A stretch of DNA of 55,947 bases from Faecalispora jeddahensis (GTDB taxonomy: Bacteria > Bacillota > Clostridia > Oscillospirales > Acutalibacteraceae). The notes beneath the pieces are model-generated. The model did no database searches. It was not told the origin of the DNA and was given only the letters and a program-made list of their open reading frames with translations. Numbering within the stretch: position 1 is the stretch's first letter; each line of letters starts with the position of its first letter. The translations under genes were made by a program, and so were the position numbers. Of this stretch, positions 33,829 to 42,025 are shown one piece after another. Where the stretch lies: NCBI RefSeq assembly GCF_000577335.1, contig NZ_CBYL010000024.1, forward strand, positions 1 to 55,947, read 5' to 3'.

Positions 33829-34698
33829 TCAGGAACCCAGTTTGGCCGGAATGACAGCGCCCTTGTAGGTGTCTTCAATAAACTTTCTGGTATCCTCCGA
33901 CTGCAGCTCTTTCACCAGAGCAGCAATCGCGGGATTGTCTTTATCCTCTTCCCGTACGGCAATGATGTTGGCGTAGGGGCTGTCTCCGCTTTCACTGAAC
34001 AGCTTGGTGGAGGTGATCTTCGCTTCCAGCGCCTTGTTGGTATTTGTAATGAAGAAATCGTAGTCGGCTTTGGTGGGGATGATCTGCGCCGAATCCAGCT
34101 CTACAATTTTGATCGGGCGCACATAGCTTTGAATGTCCGTTACCGATGCGCTCAGAGAGGTGGCGGTTTTTTCGTTCAGCTTGATAAAGCCGTTTTGCTC
34201 TAAAATGAGCAGGGCTCTGTATTCGTTGGTGCCGTCATTCGGGATGGCGACGGTCGCGTTTTCCGGAATTTTATCCGTGGAGCTGTATTTGTCGGAATAG
34301 GCCGTGATGGGCTCCACGTGAATATCCCCGGCGTTGACCAGATTGAAGCCGTTCGTGTTGTTCCATTCCTCCAGGTACGGTTCATGCTGAAAGTAGTTAA
34401 AGTCGATTTCGCCCTTCGCAAGCTTTTCGTTTGTGGTGTTGTCGGCTGCCGTTGCCACCAGATCGATGATGATTCCCTGCTTTGCCAGCTTGGGGGTAAC
34501 GTACTTGATGATTTCCGAGTGGGGGACAAGGTCGACAATTCCTTTGAGGGTAACGGTTTGCTGCGAGCTGTCGCCGGACGCGGCGGGTGTGGACTGCGCC
34601 TGAGAGGAAGAGCCGCCGGCAGTGCCGGCGCACCCGGCCAGCAGGCTGAGGGAGAGGGCCGCCGCGAAAAGGACAGATGCTGCTTTGATCGATTTCAT
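33829..34698 (-). CDS. metQ: MetQ-type substrate-binding lipoprotein 1
   Basis: The 289-residue lipoprotein has signal residues 1-20 with lipobox LLAGC. A NlpA/MetQ fold follows (VDLVPHSEIIKYVTPKLAKQG, GEIDFNYFQHEPYLEEWN). The HEPYLEEWN segment is the core ligand-contact region of methionine receptors. The start at 34698 has AAGGAG; the frame is open for 32 more codons without one. It works with MetI1 and MetN1 encoded directly upstream. This copy is about 40% like MetQ2 by eye, so the two receptors may favour different ligands (L- or D-methionine, or sulfoxide). Confidence 0.9.
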   Translation of the reverse strand: MKSIKAASVLFAAALSLSLLAGCAGTAGGSSSQAQSTPAASGDSSQQTVTLKGIVDLVPHSEIIKYVTPKLAKQGIIIDLVATAADNTTNEKLAKGEIDFNYFQHEPYLEEWNNTNGFNLVNAGDIHVEPITAYSDKYSSTDKIPENATVAIPNDGTNEYRALLILEQNGFIKLNEKTATSLSASVTDIQSYVRPIKIVELDSAQIIPTKADYDFFITNTNKALEAKITSTKLFSESGDSPYANIIAVREEDKDNPAIAALVKELQSEDTRKFIEDTYKGAVIPAKLGS

Positions 34699-34798
34699 AA
34701 TGAATGCTCCTTCTATGTTTTTTACAGAGGTTTCAATAAACGCAGATGAATTTTTTCGGTTCTTTTTCCGCCGCAGGAGGGGAAAAGAAACCACATAA

Positions 34799-35509
34799 TT
34801 AAATCAAATTTCGCTTTTTCAGGATTTGCTTCGAGGTAAGGTCCCCAACCCATTGAACCAGCTGAACCAGAATGATCAGAATATAAACGGCTGCAAACAG
34901 CACATCATGCTGAAAGCGCTGGTAGCCGAACCGTACCGCAATGTCCCCGATGCCGCCCGCGCCGAACATTCCGGCCAAGGCAGTCATAGAGATGACGGCG
35001 ATCACAGCGACGGTAAAGCCGCGGATGAGGGAGGGGATGGTTTCCGGCAGAAGAATGCGAAAGATGATCTGCGCATTGGTACTGCCGATGGACTTTGCCG
35101 CTTCTACCTTGCCTTTGGCGATTTCCAGCAGGCTGCTTTCCACAATGCGGGCGTACATGGGGATGCAGCTGGCGGCAATGGCGATGATACAGGCATTGGT
35201 TCCGTAGGATTTTCCAAAGAACAGGCGGGCCACCGGGATCATCAGGATGATCATGATCATCTGGGGCAGAGAGCGGAGGCAGTTGATCAGCCACCCCGAG
35301 CTGGCATACAGCGGCTTTAACGGCACCAGGCCGTCGGGGTTTGTCACGGTCAGCAGAATCCCGAGCAGCAGGCCGCAAAACAGCATGATGGCGGAGGAAA
35401 GGGCCACCATGTACAAGGTTTCCAGTACGGAGGAGCCCATGCGCTGCCAGATGTCGGGCGCGAAGGAGGCGATGATGACCTCCCATATCGAATGATCCAA
35501 TAAACTCAA
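34799..35509 (-). CDS. metI: MetI-type permease 1
   Basis: The 236-residue protein has five to six membrane helices and the permease EAA loop (EAAKSIGSTNAQIIFRILLPETIPSLI, about 137-163, shown here in part as KSIGSTNAQ). The TTG start has AAAGGAGTGG upstream. It is the transmembrane part of a methionine ABC importer between metN1 and metQ1. It is longer at the N-terminus than MetI2, but otherwise conserved. Confidence 0.9.
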   Translation of the reverse strand: MSLLDHSIWEVIIASFAPDIWQRMGSSVLETLYMVALSSAIMLFCGLLLGILLTVTNPDGLVPLKPLYASSGWLINCLRSLPQMIMIILMIPVARLFFGKSYGTNACIIAIAASCIPMYARIVESSLLEIAKGKVEAAKSIGSTNAQIIFRILLPETIPSLIRGFTVAVIAVISMTALAGMFGAGGIGDIAVRFGYQRFQHDVLFAAVYILIILVQLVQWVGDLTSKQILKKRNLI

Positions 35510-35550
35510 AGAACCACTCCTTTCACTTTAAAATCGGGGCGATCTGTTTT

Positions 35551-36342
35551 TTAAATCCCCTCGCCGTTTACCAGTTCGCCCGAATGCTGCAGTTCAAAAA
35601 ATACTTTGGCAAAAAGCTCGCCGGTGCGGCTGTGCGGGTTGCTGAAGATTTCGCTTACCGGGCCGGATTCAATAATCAGTCCATCCTCCAGCACCGCCAT
35701 GCGTTCGCAGGTGTATTTGATGGCGTCCAGCTCGTGCGTGATCATCAGGATGGTGATGCCGGTGGTCTGATTGATCTTTTTCAGCAAATCCAGAATCTGA
35801 AGCGTGGTCTGCGGGTCGAGGGCAGAGGTCGCTTCGTCGCTGAGCAGAAGATCGGGATTGTTGACCAGAGCCCGCGCGATTCCCACCCGCTGCTTCTGCC
35901 CGCCGGAAAGCCCGCCCGGGTAAGCCTCGAGCTTATCCGTCAGCCCGACGAGCTCGGCTGTCCGCAGCACCCTGTCTTTGATTTCCTCTTTCGGCACGCC
36001 GCTGATTTCCAGTGGGTAAGAGATGTTGCGGTACACCGTTTTGGCTTCAAACAGGTTGAAGGTCTGAAAAATCATCCCGATTTTTCTCCGCTCTTTGAGC
36101 AGGGCCTTTTTGGGCAGGCGCAGAATGTCGACTCCGCCGACCTGAATCCTGCCGCTGTCGGGTGTTTCCAGCCGGTTGATGCATCGCGCCAGCGTGGATT
36201 TTCCCGCGCCGCTGAAACCGATGATCCCGAAAATCTCTCTCTTGTTGACAGAAAGATTGATTCCCCTGAGCACCTGCAGCGATGCCCCGTGCGTGATATA
36301 GGTTTTGTGCAGATCAGAGATCTGAATATATTCATCCAACAT
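35551..36342 (-). CDS. metN: MetN-type ATPase 1, without NIL domain
   Basis: The 263-residue ATPase has Walker A GFSGAGKST, signature LSGGQKQRVGIARAL, Walker B LLSDEATSALDP and the ITHELDAI H-loop. It ends right after the ATPase core, so it lacks the ~90-residue C-terminal NIL domain through which methionine inhibits MetNI from inside the cell. MetN2 keeps that domain. The ATG at 36342 has no ribosome site; a strong AAAAGGAG lies 44 bases further upstream before an ATG in another frame. Reinitiation or a small indel near the start should be considered. Confidence 0.88.
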   Translation of the reverse strand: MLDEYIQISDLHKTYITHGASLQVLRGINLSVNKREIFGIIGFSGAGKSTLARCINRLETPDSGRIQVGGVDILRLPKKALLKERRKIGMIFQTFNLFEAKTVYRNISYPLEISGVPKEEIKDRVLRTAELVGLTDKLEAYPGGLSGGQKQRVGIARALVNNPDLLLSDEATSALDPQTTLQILDLLKKINQTTGITILMITHELDAIKYTCERMAVLEDGLIIESGPVSEIFSNPHSRTGELFAKVFFELQHSGELVNGEGI

Positions 36343-36415
36343 ACTGGCATCTTGCAGCTTCGCTGTTCCGGAAGAACATACTGCATTTCTCCTTTTTACT
36401 AGAATGATCGGGGCC

Positions 36416-36892
36416 TCAGTCCGCCTGAATCAGCCGGCTGTGGTCAAAGGGGTCTGTGCTGATTCCCTGAGAAAGCACCTGCCGGGCGTATTCCTTTGCG
36501 GAAAACAGCGAATGATCCTTGTAATTGCCGCATTCCTTCGCGGTGGCCGCAGGCACCTCCGTCTGCTCCAGCACTCTTTGCAGAGCGTGATGCAGGGCGA
36601 GGGCGATTTCCGAAACCGGGTGTTCCTCCCACACCACCAGATAAAATCCTGTCCGGCAGCCCATGGGGGAAATGTCGATCAGCCCGTCGATCTCTTCCCG
36701 CAGAAAGATGGAGAGATAATGCTCCAGCGTGTGCAGCGCCCCCGTGGGGATGGAGTCGGTATTTGGCTGCAAAAAGCGCAGGTCGAATTTCTGAACGGTG
36801 GCCCCCTTTCCGTTGTGTTCCACACCGGCCACGCGCACATAAGGCGCCTGTACGATGGTGTGGTCTAATGTAAAGCTTTCTACCTTAGGCAT
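36416..36892 (-). CDS. luxS: S-ribosylhomocysteinase LuxS
   Basis: The 158-residue enzyme cleaves S-ribosylhomocysteine into homocysteine and the AI-2 precursor DPD. Metal ligands are His54 and His58 (ALHTLEHYL) and Cys121 (KECGNYKDH); Cys79 (SPMGCRTG) is the catalytic cysteine. The start at MPKVESFTLDH fits the family better than an ATG six codons earlier and overlaps the preceding gene's stop. In this operon it feeds homocysteine to mccA/mccB or back to methionine synthesis. AI-2 signalling may be only a by-product. Confidence 0.95.
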   Translation of the reverse strand: MPKVESFTLDHTIVQAPYVRVAGVEHNGKGATVQKFDLRFLQPNTDSIPTGALHTLEHYLSIFLREEIDGLIDISPMGCRTGFYLVVWEEHPVSEIALALHHALQRVLEQTEVPAATAKECGNYKDHSLFSAKEYARQVLSQGISTDPFDHSRLIQAD

Positions 36893-38063
36893 CCGAATCA
36901 CTCTTTTCATTCAAGTTAAAATAGTGGAGGACAAAAGCCGTATACAGCGCCGCCGAAATGGAGAGAACCCGCTCGTCGATGTCGAACCGCTCATGGTGGT
37001 GCGGGTATTCGCCGCCGGAACCCACAAATGTGAAGAAGGCCGGGGCAATCTGCCCGTATGCGCTAAAATCCTCTGTCCCCAGCTGGGGGAGAACCCCCTG
37101 TGCCGCCTCCGGCGACAGAACCTCCTGTACAGCGGAGAGCGCCGTATGGTACAGCTCGGCGGAATTGATCAAAACCGGGGTGGCAAACTCGCATTCTACC
37201 TGTGAGGTGACCCGGTGCGCCGCGCTGATTCCGCTTACCACGCGGTGAATGGCTTCTGTGATCTGTGCCCGCGTCTGCTCGCTCGTCACGCGCACGGTAC
37301 CCGAAATTCTGGCGTGATTCGCGATGATATTGTCCCGGGTTCCCGCGCGGAACTGGCAAACCGAGATCGTCGCGGCTTCCGTCGGCGGGATTTCACGGGA
37401 TACAATGTGCTGCAGCGCTTCCACGATCTCCGCGCCCGCGGCAATCACGTCTATGGCGTTGTCCGGGTGGCCGGCGTGCCCGCTTTTCCCGAATACGTCA
37501 ATTTTCAGGGAGTTGGCGCCCGCCATGATGGGCCCTGCCTGCAAGGCAGCCTTACCGACCGGGAGTCCCGCCCGCACGTGAAGCCCGAAAAAAGCCTGCA
37601 CATCGTCCAGCGCACCCGATGAAATAACCGAGTTCGCGCCCCGGCCCACTTCCTCCGCGGGCTGAAAAATCAGTTTGACCGTGCCGGGCAGCTCCTCCCT
37701 GCGTCGGAGCAGAAGCTTTGCCGCAGTCAGCAGGGAAGAAGCGTGCGCGTCATGCCCGCAGGCGTGCATCAGCCCCGAGTTTTGGGAGCGGTAGGGAACC
37801 TCGTTTTTTTCTTCGATCTCGAGGGCGTCAATGTCCGCGCGAAGAGCGATCACCGGTTTTTCGGATTTCCCGCGGAGGATGCCGACGGTGCCGGTTTCGC
37901 CCGCCGTGACAAATGGAATGCCGAGCCGGTCCAGCTCTTCCCGAACGCGGGCGGCGGTTTCGTATTCCCCAAAGCTTGGTTCCGGGTGGCTGTGAAACCA
38001 TCTTCGCAGCTCGGTTGTTTCGGCTTGGTGTTCGAGCGCTTCCTCATAAAGTGTTTTAGACAT
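36885..38063 (-). CDS. M20-family amidohydrolase/deacetylase
   Basis: The 392-residue metallo-enzyme has the zinc-site motifs of the M20D group: HSHPEPSFGEYET, MHACGHDAHASSLL, PAEEVGRGA and the C-terminal SGGEYPHHHERFD. Related enzymes remove acyl groups from amino acids, including N-acetyl-cysteine derivatives in Bacillus sulfur-salvage operons. The start at 38063 has AAAGGAGG. It lies between metQ2 and luxS with overlaps on the luxS side. In this setting I expect an N-acyl sulfur amino acid as substrate, perhaps imported by the neighbouring MetQ2 system; the sequence does not prove this. Confidence 0.85.
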   Translation of the reverse strand: MSKTLYEEALEHQAETTELRRWFHSHPEPSFGEYETAARVREELDRLGIPFVTAGETGTVGILRGKSEKPVIALRADIDALEIEEKNEVPYRSQNSGLMHACGHDAHASSLLTAAKLLLRRREELPGTVKLIFQPAEEVGRGANSVISSGALDDVQAFFGLHVRAGLPVGKAALQAGPIMAGANSLKIDVFGKSGHAGHPDNAIDVIAAGAEIVEALQHIVSREIPPTEAATISVCQFRAGTRDNIIANHARISGTVRVTSEQTRAQITEAIHRVVSGISAAHRVTSQVECEFATPVLINSAELYHTALSAVQEVLSPEAAQGVLPQLGTEDFSAYGQIAPAFFTFVGSGGEYPHHHERFDIDERVLSISAALYTAFVLHYFNLNEKSDSDA

Positions 38064-38082
38064 GGAATCCGCCTCCTTTGGA

Positions 38083-38979
38083 TTATTTGACCTCAAAGGC
38101 GGGAACCGCCGCGTTGGAATACACCTCGGCGATTGCGTCGGCCACCCTCTGGGTATGGTAGGCCTCTACGATTTTCAGGTAGGCCGAGTTATCCTTGTCT
38201 GCCGTTCTGGCCGCGATCAGGTTGATAAACGGCTGCTGCTCCGGGTTTTTCAGGTCGATGTCGTCCTTGTAGATCGGGTCCTTCACCGGGTCCAGGCCGG
38301 AATCCACGGCGTAGCCGCAGTTGATGATGGCCGCGTCTACGTCTTGCAGCGAGCGGGGAAGCTGAGCGCCGGTGATCTCTACAAATTTGATGTTCTTGGG
38401 ATTCTCTGTCACGTCCTTGATCAGCGCGTTGTTTCCGGCTTTTTCATCCAGCTTGATCAGGCCGGCGTTTTTCAGAACGTTCAGCGCACGCCCCTGATTG
38501 GTGGGATCATCAGGGATCGCGATCTGCGCGCCATTCGGCAGCTCCTCCAGCGATTTGTGTTTTTTCGAGAAGAGGTTCAGCGGTACGATCAGGGTATCGC
38601 CGATCGCGGTCAGGTCAAGCTTCAGCTCCTCTTTGTTTTTGTTGAAATACGCGTAATGCTGGAACGCGTTCAAATCGACCTCTCCTTCGGCCAGGGCCTT
38701 ATTCGGCTCGCCGCCCGTCAAATTGATCGTCTCAATTTTGATGTTTGCGCCTTCGGAATCAAGCTCGGCCTGCACCGCATTCCAGACGCGCGGTTCGTCA
38801 GACGTAGTGCCGATTTTCACCGTCACCGGTTTGGACTGAGAGGAAGAAGCCGGGGCGTTGGAGGCCGCGGACGCGCCGGAGTTTGCGGCGGTGCCGCTGC
38901 ACGCGGAAAGGAATACGCTGGCGGCCAGCAGTACGGATAATACGGAGCCGATTCGAGAGAGTTGATTTTGTTTTTTCAT
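38083..38979 (-). CDS. metQ: MetQ-type substrate-binding lipoprotein 2
   Basis: The 298-residue NlpA/MetQ protein has signal residues 1-26 with lipobox FLSAC and a Ser/Ala linker. The ligand region is GEVDLNAFQHYAYFNKNKEEL, where the HxPY pattern of typical MetQ is replaced by HYAY. This suggests altered ligand choice compared with MetQ1. AGGAGGATG precedes the start. It is the receptor of the metN2-metI2 transporter, the first genes of the array, and is followed 19 bases later by the M20 deacetylase, so an acylated or modified methionine or cystine is a possible ligand. Confidence 0.88.
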   Translation of the reverse strand: MKKQNQLSRIGSVLSVLLAASVFLSACSGTAANSGASAASNAPASSSQSKPVTVKIGTTSDEPRVWNAVQAELDSEGANIKIETINLTGGEPNKALAEGEVDLNAFQHYAYFNKNKEELKLDLTAIGDTLIVPLNLFSKKHKSLEELPNGAQIAIPDDPTNQGRALNVLKNAGLIKLDEKAGNNALIKDVTENPKNIKFVEITGAQLPRSLQDVDAAIINCGYAVDSGLDPVKDPIYKDDIDLKNPEQQPFINLIAARTADKDNSAYLKIVEAYHTQRVADAIAEVYSNAAVPAFEVK

Positions 38980-39044
38980 GGTAGTTCATCCTCCTGATAT
39001 GAATTTGATCTGTTGATTTTAAAACAGGGAATACCGGGGAGCAT

Positions 39045-39725
39045 TCAGTGTGTCAGCCGTTGTGCCGCACGGTTGCCGACGCTCTGCACGATGTTGACGA
39101 TCAGCAAAAGCAGCAGCACGGTCACAACGGTGATGTCGTTCATATACCGTGAGTAACCGTATCGGATGGCAAAGTTGCCGATCCCGCCGCCGCCCACACT
39201 GCCTGCCATGGCGGAAAGGCCGATCAGGCTGATAAAGCTGGTAACGAGTGACCGCAGAAGCCCCGGCAGACTTTCCTGCAACAGAATGTGAACGATAATA
39301 TAGGGCCGCGAAATCCCCATGGAACGGGCGGCCTCCATCACTCCCGGGTCTACCTCCAGCAGGGCCTGCTCGGTCATTCGCGTCACAAGGGGAATGATTC
39401 CGGCAACCATGGGGACGATCGCTCCCCGAACTCCAATAGAGGTTCCAACGAGGAAGCGGGTAAAGGAAACCATCAGCGCAATCAAAATCACGAACGGAAT
39501 CGAACGGATGGTGTTCACGATTTTTCCCAGAATGTTGTTGAACAGGTCGTTTTCGTACAGGCCGCCCTTGGCGGAAACGACCAGCGAAATTCCAAGCAGC
39601 GTCCCGATGGTGATCCCGAAAATCCCCGCAATGCCGACCATTACAAAGGTCTGCCAGATGGAATCGAGTAAATCGCCGAACATTTCGTACACGTTTGGGA
39701 AGAGTTCAATCAGAAATTCCTTCAA
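39045..39725 (-). CDS. metI: MetI-type permease 2
   Basis: The 226-residue permease has five to six helices and the EAA loop MEAARSMGISRPYIIVHIL. The TTG start overlaps the metN2 stop (TTGA) and has GGAGGAGG upstream. It forms the membrane channel of the second methionine-type importer with MetN2 and MetQ2. Confidence 0.9.
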   Translation of the reverse strand: MKEFLIELFPNVYEMFGDLLDSIWQTFVMVGIAGIFGITIGTLLGISLVVSAKGGLYENDLFNNILGKIVNTIRSIPFVILIALMVSFTRFLVGTSIGVRGAIVPMVAGIIPLVTRMTEQALLEVDPGVMEAARSMGISRPYIIVHILLQESLPGLLRSLVTSFISLIGLSAMAGSVGGGGIGNFAIRYGYSRYMNDITVVTVLLLLLIVNIVQSVGNRAAQRLTH

Positions 39726-40792
39726 ACCACAACCTCCTCCTGGTCATCAGAGGGGAGCTCCTGCAAAATATGGACGCTGACTCCTTCTGTTTTTAAGTAC
39801 TCCATTGCCGCAAGAATCTTGATTTCATCGCCGCTTATGGCGACAAACAGGCTGCCGATGGGCCGGGACTGCACCAGCTCGATGGAACCGTAAAGAATGC
39901 TGACCTCCACCTCAAACCGCTTGATCACGTGAGAGATATACGCGTTATTCGCTTTGGACCCTACGAACAGCAGGTGCAGCAGCTTCCTATTCGGGAGAGT
40001 TCCCAGATTCTGATCGATCTGCTCGATCAGCTTTTCAACATTCCCCTCCCGGAATAACGAGGCCGTGAAACACCTGGTTGTTTTGGTCTGCGGATGAGAG
40101 AACACCTCAAAGGTATCGCCCTGCTCCACGATCAGTCCGTTTTCCATCACGGCGACCTTGTTGCAGATTTCCTGAACCACATGCATTTCGTGGGTGACGA
40201 TCACAATCGTCAAACCCAGTCGGCGGTTCAGCTCCAGCAGAAGCTGCAAAATCGAATCCGTGGTCTGTGGGTCCAGAGCGGAGGTTGCCTCGTCGCTGAG
40301 CAGGATCTGCGGGTCGTTGGCCAGCGCTCTGGCGATCGCGACCCGCTGTTTTTGCCCGCCGCTTAGTTGGGAGGGGTAACAGTCCGCCTTGTCGCTCAGG
40401 TCGACCAGCTGCAAAAGCTCTTTCACTTTTTGCTGAATCTCTTGCTTGCTCTTTCGCAGATACCGGAGCGGAAATGCGATGTTCTCAAATACCGTTTTGG
40501 AACGAAGCAGATTAAAGTGCTGAAAAATCATTCCGATCTGCTGGCGTGTTTTCTCGAGCTGAGCCTGAGAAGATCCGGTGATGTCGTTTCCGGAGAGCAG
40601 CACCTGCCCGCTGTCCGGGTGCTCCAAAAGGTTGATGCAGCGGATCAGCGTGCTTTTTCCCGCCCCGCTGTAACCGATCACCCCGTAAATGTCGGAGCGC
40701 TCAACCTTCAAAGAAACTCCTTTCAGGGCCTCAATCTGCCCGGTGGCGTTCTGGTAGCTTTTCTTTACGTTTACGAGTTCAATCAAAAGCAT
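39722..40792 (-). CDS. metN: MetN-type ATPase 2 with NIL domain; first gene of the array
   Basis: The 356-residue ATPase has Walker A GYSGAGKST, signature LSGGQKQRVAIARAL, Walker B LLSDEATSALDP and VTHEMHVV. A C-terminal NIL domain (about 265-350, containing LHLLFVGSKANNAYISHVIK) binds methionine and blocks transport when the cell is replete. Its ATG lies 28 bases after a strong intrinsic terminator and behind a cysteine-rich leader peptide, so expression of this gene and probably of the 20 genes downstream depends on read-through. Confidence 0.93.
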   Translation of the reverse strand: MLLIELVNVKKSYQNATGQIEALKGVSLKVERSDIYGVIGYSGAGKSTLIRCINLLEHPDSGQVLLSGNDITGSSQAQLEKTRQQIGMIFQHFNLLRSKTVFENIAFPLRYLRKSKQEIQQKVKELLQLVDLSDKADCYPSQLSGGQKQRVAIARALANDPQILLSDEATSALDPQTTDSILQLLLELNRRLGLTIVIVTHEMHVVQEICNKVAVMENGLIVEQGDTFEVFSHPQTKTTRCFTASLFREGNVEKLIEQIDQNLGTLPNRKLLHLLFVGSKANNAYISHVIKRFEVEVSILYGSIELVQSRPIGSLFVAISGDEIKILAAMEYLKTEGVSVHILQELPSDDQEEVVV

Positions 40793-40820
40793 CCTATCCT
40801 TTCCGTGCGCTTCTGAAAAT

Positions 40821-40854
40821 AAAAAAGCAGCCGGGATTTTCTAATCCCGACTGC
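40821..40854 (-). terminator. Leader attenuator terminator upstream of metN2
   Basis: On the minus strand the stem GCAGTCGGGAT / ATCCCGGCTGC (11 pairs, one G-U, 6-base loop) is followed by TTTTTTATTTT. It lies between the leader-peptide stop (27 bases upstream) and the metN2 start. There is no gene other than the leader for it to terminate, which marks it as an attenuator. Confidence 0.85.
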
Positions 40855-40878
40855 CCGAAAGCATGCGCAAGAATAGAC

Positions 40879-40989
40879 CTATCCACTGGGGGTATCATAT
40901 TGACACATGGCACAACAGGGTATACAGAAACTCTGCATCCCCATCAAGGTACAATTCGTTGCGGCGGCTGTGCTTTTTCTGTTTGCCAT
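40879..40989 (-). CDS. Cysteine/methionine-rich leader peptide (36 aa)
   Basis: This small frame starts at ATG with GGAGTG 6 bases upstream and encodes 36 residues ending in TAG. It contains Cys at 13, 22, 25, 26 and 29, all UGU, with the cluster FCIPCCAMC, and Met at 1, 16, 18 and 28. It starts about 45 bases after a consensus promoter and is followed by an intrinsic terminator and the sulfur operon. Ribosome stalling at the UGU cluster when charged tRNA-Cys is scarce would be the expected signal for read-through. It has no signal peptide. A metal- or thiol-binding peptide is an alternative. Translation is predicted, not shown. Confidence 0.7.
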   Translation of the reverse strand: MANRKSTAAATNCTLMGMQSFCIPCCAMCQYDTPSG

Positions 40990-41013
40990 TGTGTTCACTC
41001 CATTCTGCGATCG

Positions 41014-41068
41014 ATATAATACATATTAAGCTTATAAGCATTATATGTATTCGGATTTTTGTTGTCAA
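41014..41068 (-). promoter_or_regulatory. Sulfur-operon promoter with CymR-like operator motifs
   Basis: TTGACA (41063-41068) and TATAAT (41040-41045) match the vegetative consensus exactly with a 17-base spacer. The motif ATATAATACATAT (41014-41026) lies just downstream of the -10, and ATTATATGTATT (41040-41051) overlaps it. Both recur at the CymR-like gene promoter. A promoter this strong needs repression or attenuation, and both signals are present. Confidence 0.85.
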
Positions 41069-41203
41069 TGAAAATACGAAGCGGTTCGGCATATTTGGGA
41101 CAACGACCAAATCGACTTTCGATAAAACTTGTCAGCTTAGACAATATTTCATATTTTACATATATGTTAAATGTAAAATATAGATGGATTTTATTTTGTA
41201 AAA

Positions 41204-41242
41204 TAAAAAAAGAGGAGAGCACCTGAAAGGTGCTTTCCTCTT
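41204..41242 (-). terminator. Terminator of the cymR-like gene
   Basis: Stem AAGAGGAAAGCACCT / AGGTGCTCTCCTCTT on the minus strand followed by T7. It ends the regulator transcript about 140 bases after its stop, before the sulfur-operon promoter. Confidence 0.85.
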
Positions 41243-41381
41243 AAAAGTAGCTTGGATTGAGAATAAATTGATTGAATGCTCAGATATTTCTGATAGGATA
41301 AAGCCCGTATTCATTGAATCGGTGGATGCCAAAAGATGCCGCCGCTGCGCCTTCGGGCAGACAGACCTTTATTTGATTCAT

Positions 41382-41828
41382 CTAAATATAGAACATGATG
41401 GTATGTTCTCCCTCATTCTTTTCCACCTCTGCGGCAAGGTCAGAGAGCGTGATTTCACTCAGGGTGCCCCGCACCACCTGATCCAACAGATCAAAGGCAG
41501 ATGCCCTCAGAGCCTTTTCAATATCAGGAGCTCGCTGGGCAACGGTTTCCTGTGTATTCTTGAATAAAGAAAGCTCTACGCAGGCCAGAATATCCAGTGC
41601 GGTGATTTGAACGGGCGCCCGCGCAAGCTGATAGCCTCCCTGGGCTCCTTTCACAGAAAAAATGATCCCGGCCTGCTTGAGCATGGAAAAGACCTGCTCC
41701 AAATAAATCTTAGAGATCCCCAGGTTTTCCGCAATGCTGGAGACCGTAATATATTCACCACATCGATAATACCGCGCCATGTGAATCGCAGCAGCCAAAG
41801 CGTAACGGCCCTTTGTGGATATCTTCAT
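41382..41828 (-). CDS. cymR: CymR-like Rrf2-family repressor of cysteine metabolism
   Basis: The 148-residue protein has the Rrf2 winged helix (MKISTKGRYALAAAIHMARY, then ISKIYLEQVFSMLKQAGII and GAQGGYQLAR). It lacks the three clustered cysteines that bind Fe-S in IscR and ends in MFYI, the same C-terminus as Bacillus CymR. In Bacillus and Staphylococcus CymR forms a complex with CysK, whose C-terminus senses O-acetylserine, and represses sulfur-uptake genes when cysteine is plentiful. Here it is divergent from cysK and sits upstream of the sulfur array. Motifs shared with both promoters suggest autoregulation and control of the array. Confidence 0.88.
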   Translation of the reverse strand: MKISTKGRYALAAAIHMARYYRCGEYITVSSIAENLGISKIYLEQVFSMLKQAGIIFSVKGAQGGYQLARAPVQITALDILACVELSLFKNTQETVAQRAPDIEKALRASAFDLLDQVVRGTLSEITLSDLAAEVEKNEGEHTIMFYI

Positions 41829-41852
41829 AGAATCACCTGTTTCATATAAAAA

Positions 41853-41903
41853 TGATATGTATTATATGTAATAAATGATAAGAGAAAAAACCACATTTGT
41901 CAA
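41853..41903 (-). promoter_or_regulatory. cymR promoter and operator
   Basis: TTGACA (41898-41903) and TATCAT (41875-41880) with a 17-base spacer. Downstream of the -10 lies GATATGTATTATATGTAATA (41854-41873), which contains the reverse complement of ATATAATACATAT found at the sulfur-operon promoter. Confidence 0.8.
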
Positions 41904-42025
41904 TAGCCAATGCAAGCTGGGTCGTGCAGACTTCTATTTTACAATCGCAGATAATCCGAATAAAAGCTGAAAATACCTCATTTTTAGGACTGATCAAATG
42001 AATAAAAATAATATGGGTTTAATGG

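Noticed and set aside
40793-41068. SAM riboswitch or T-box ahead of the methionine importer operon
   Set aside because: No T-box AGGGTGG-type sequence or SAM-riboswitch core was found; the leader instead encodes a Cys-rich peptide.
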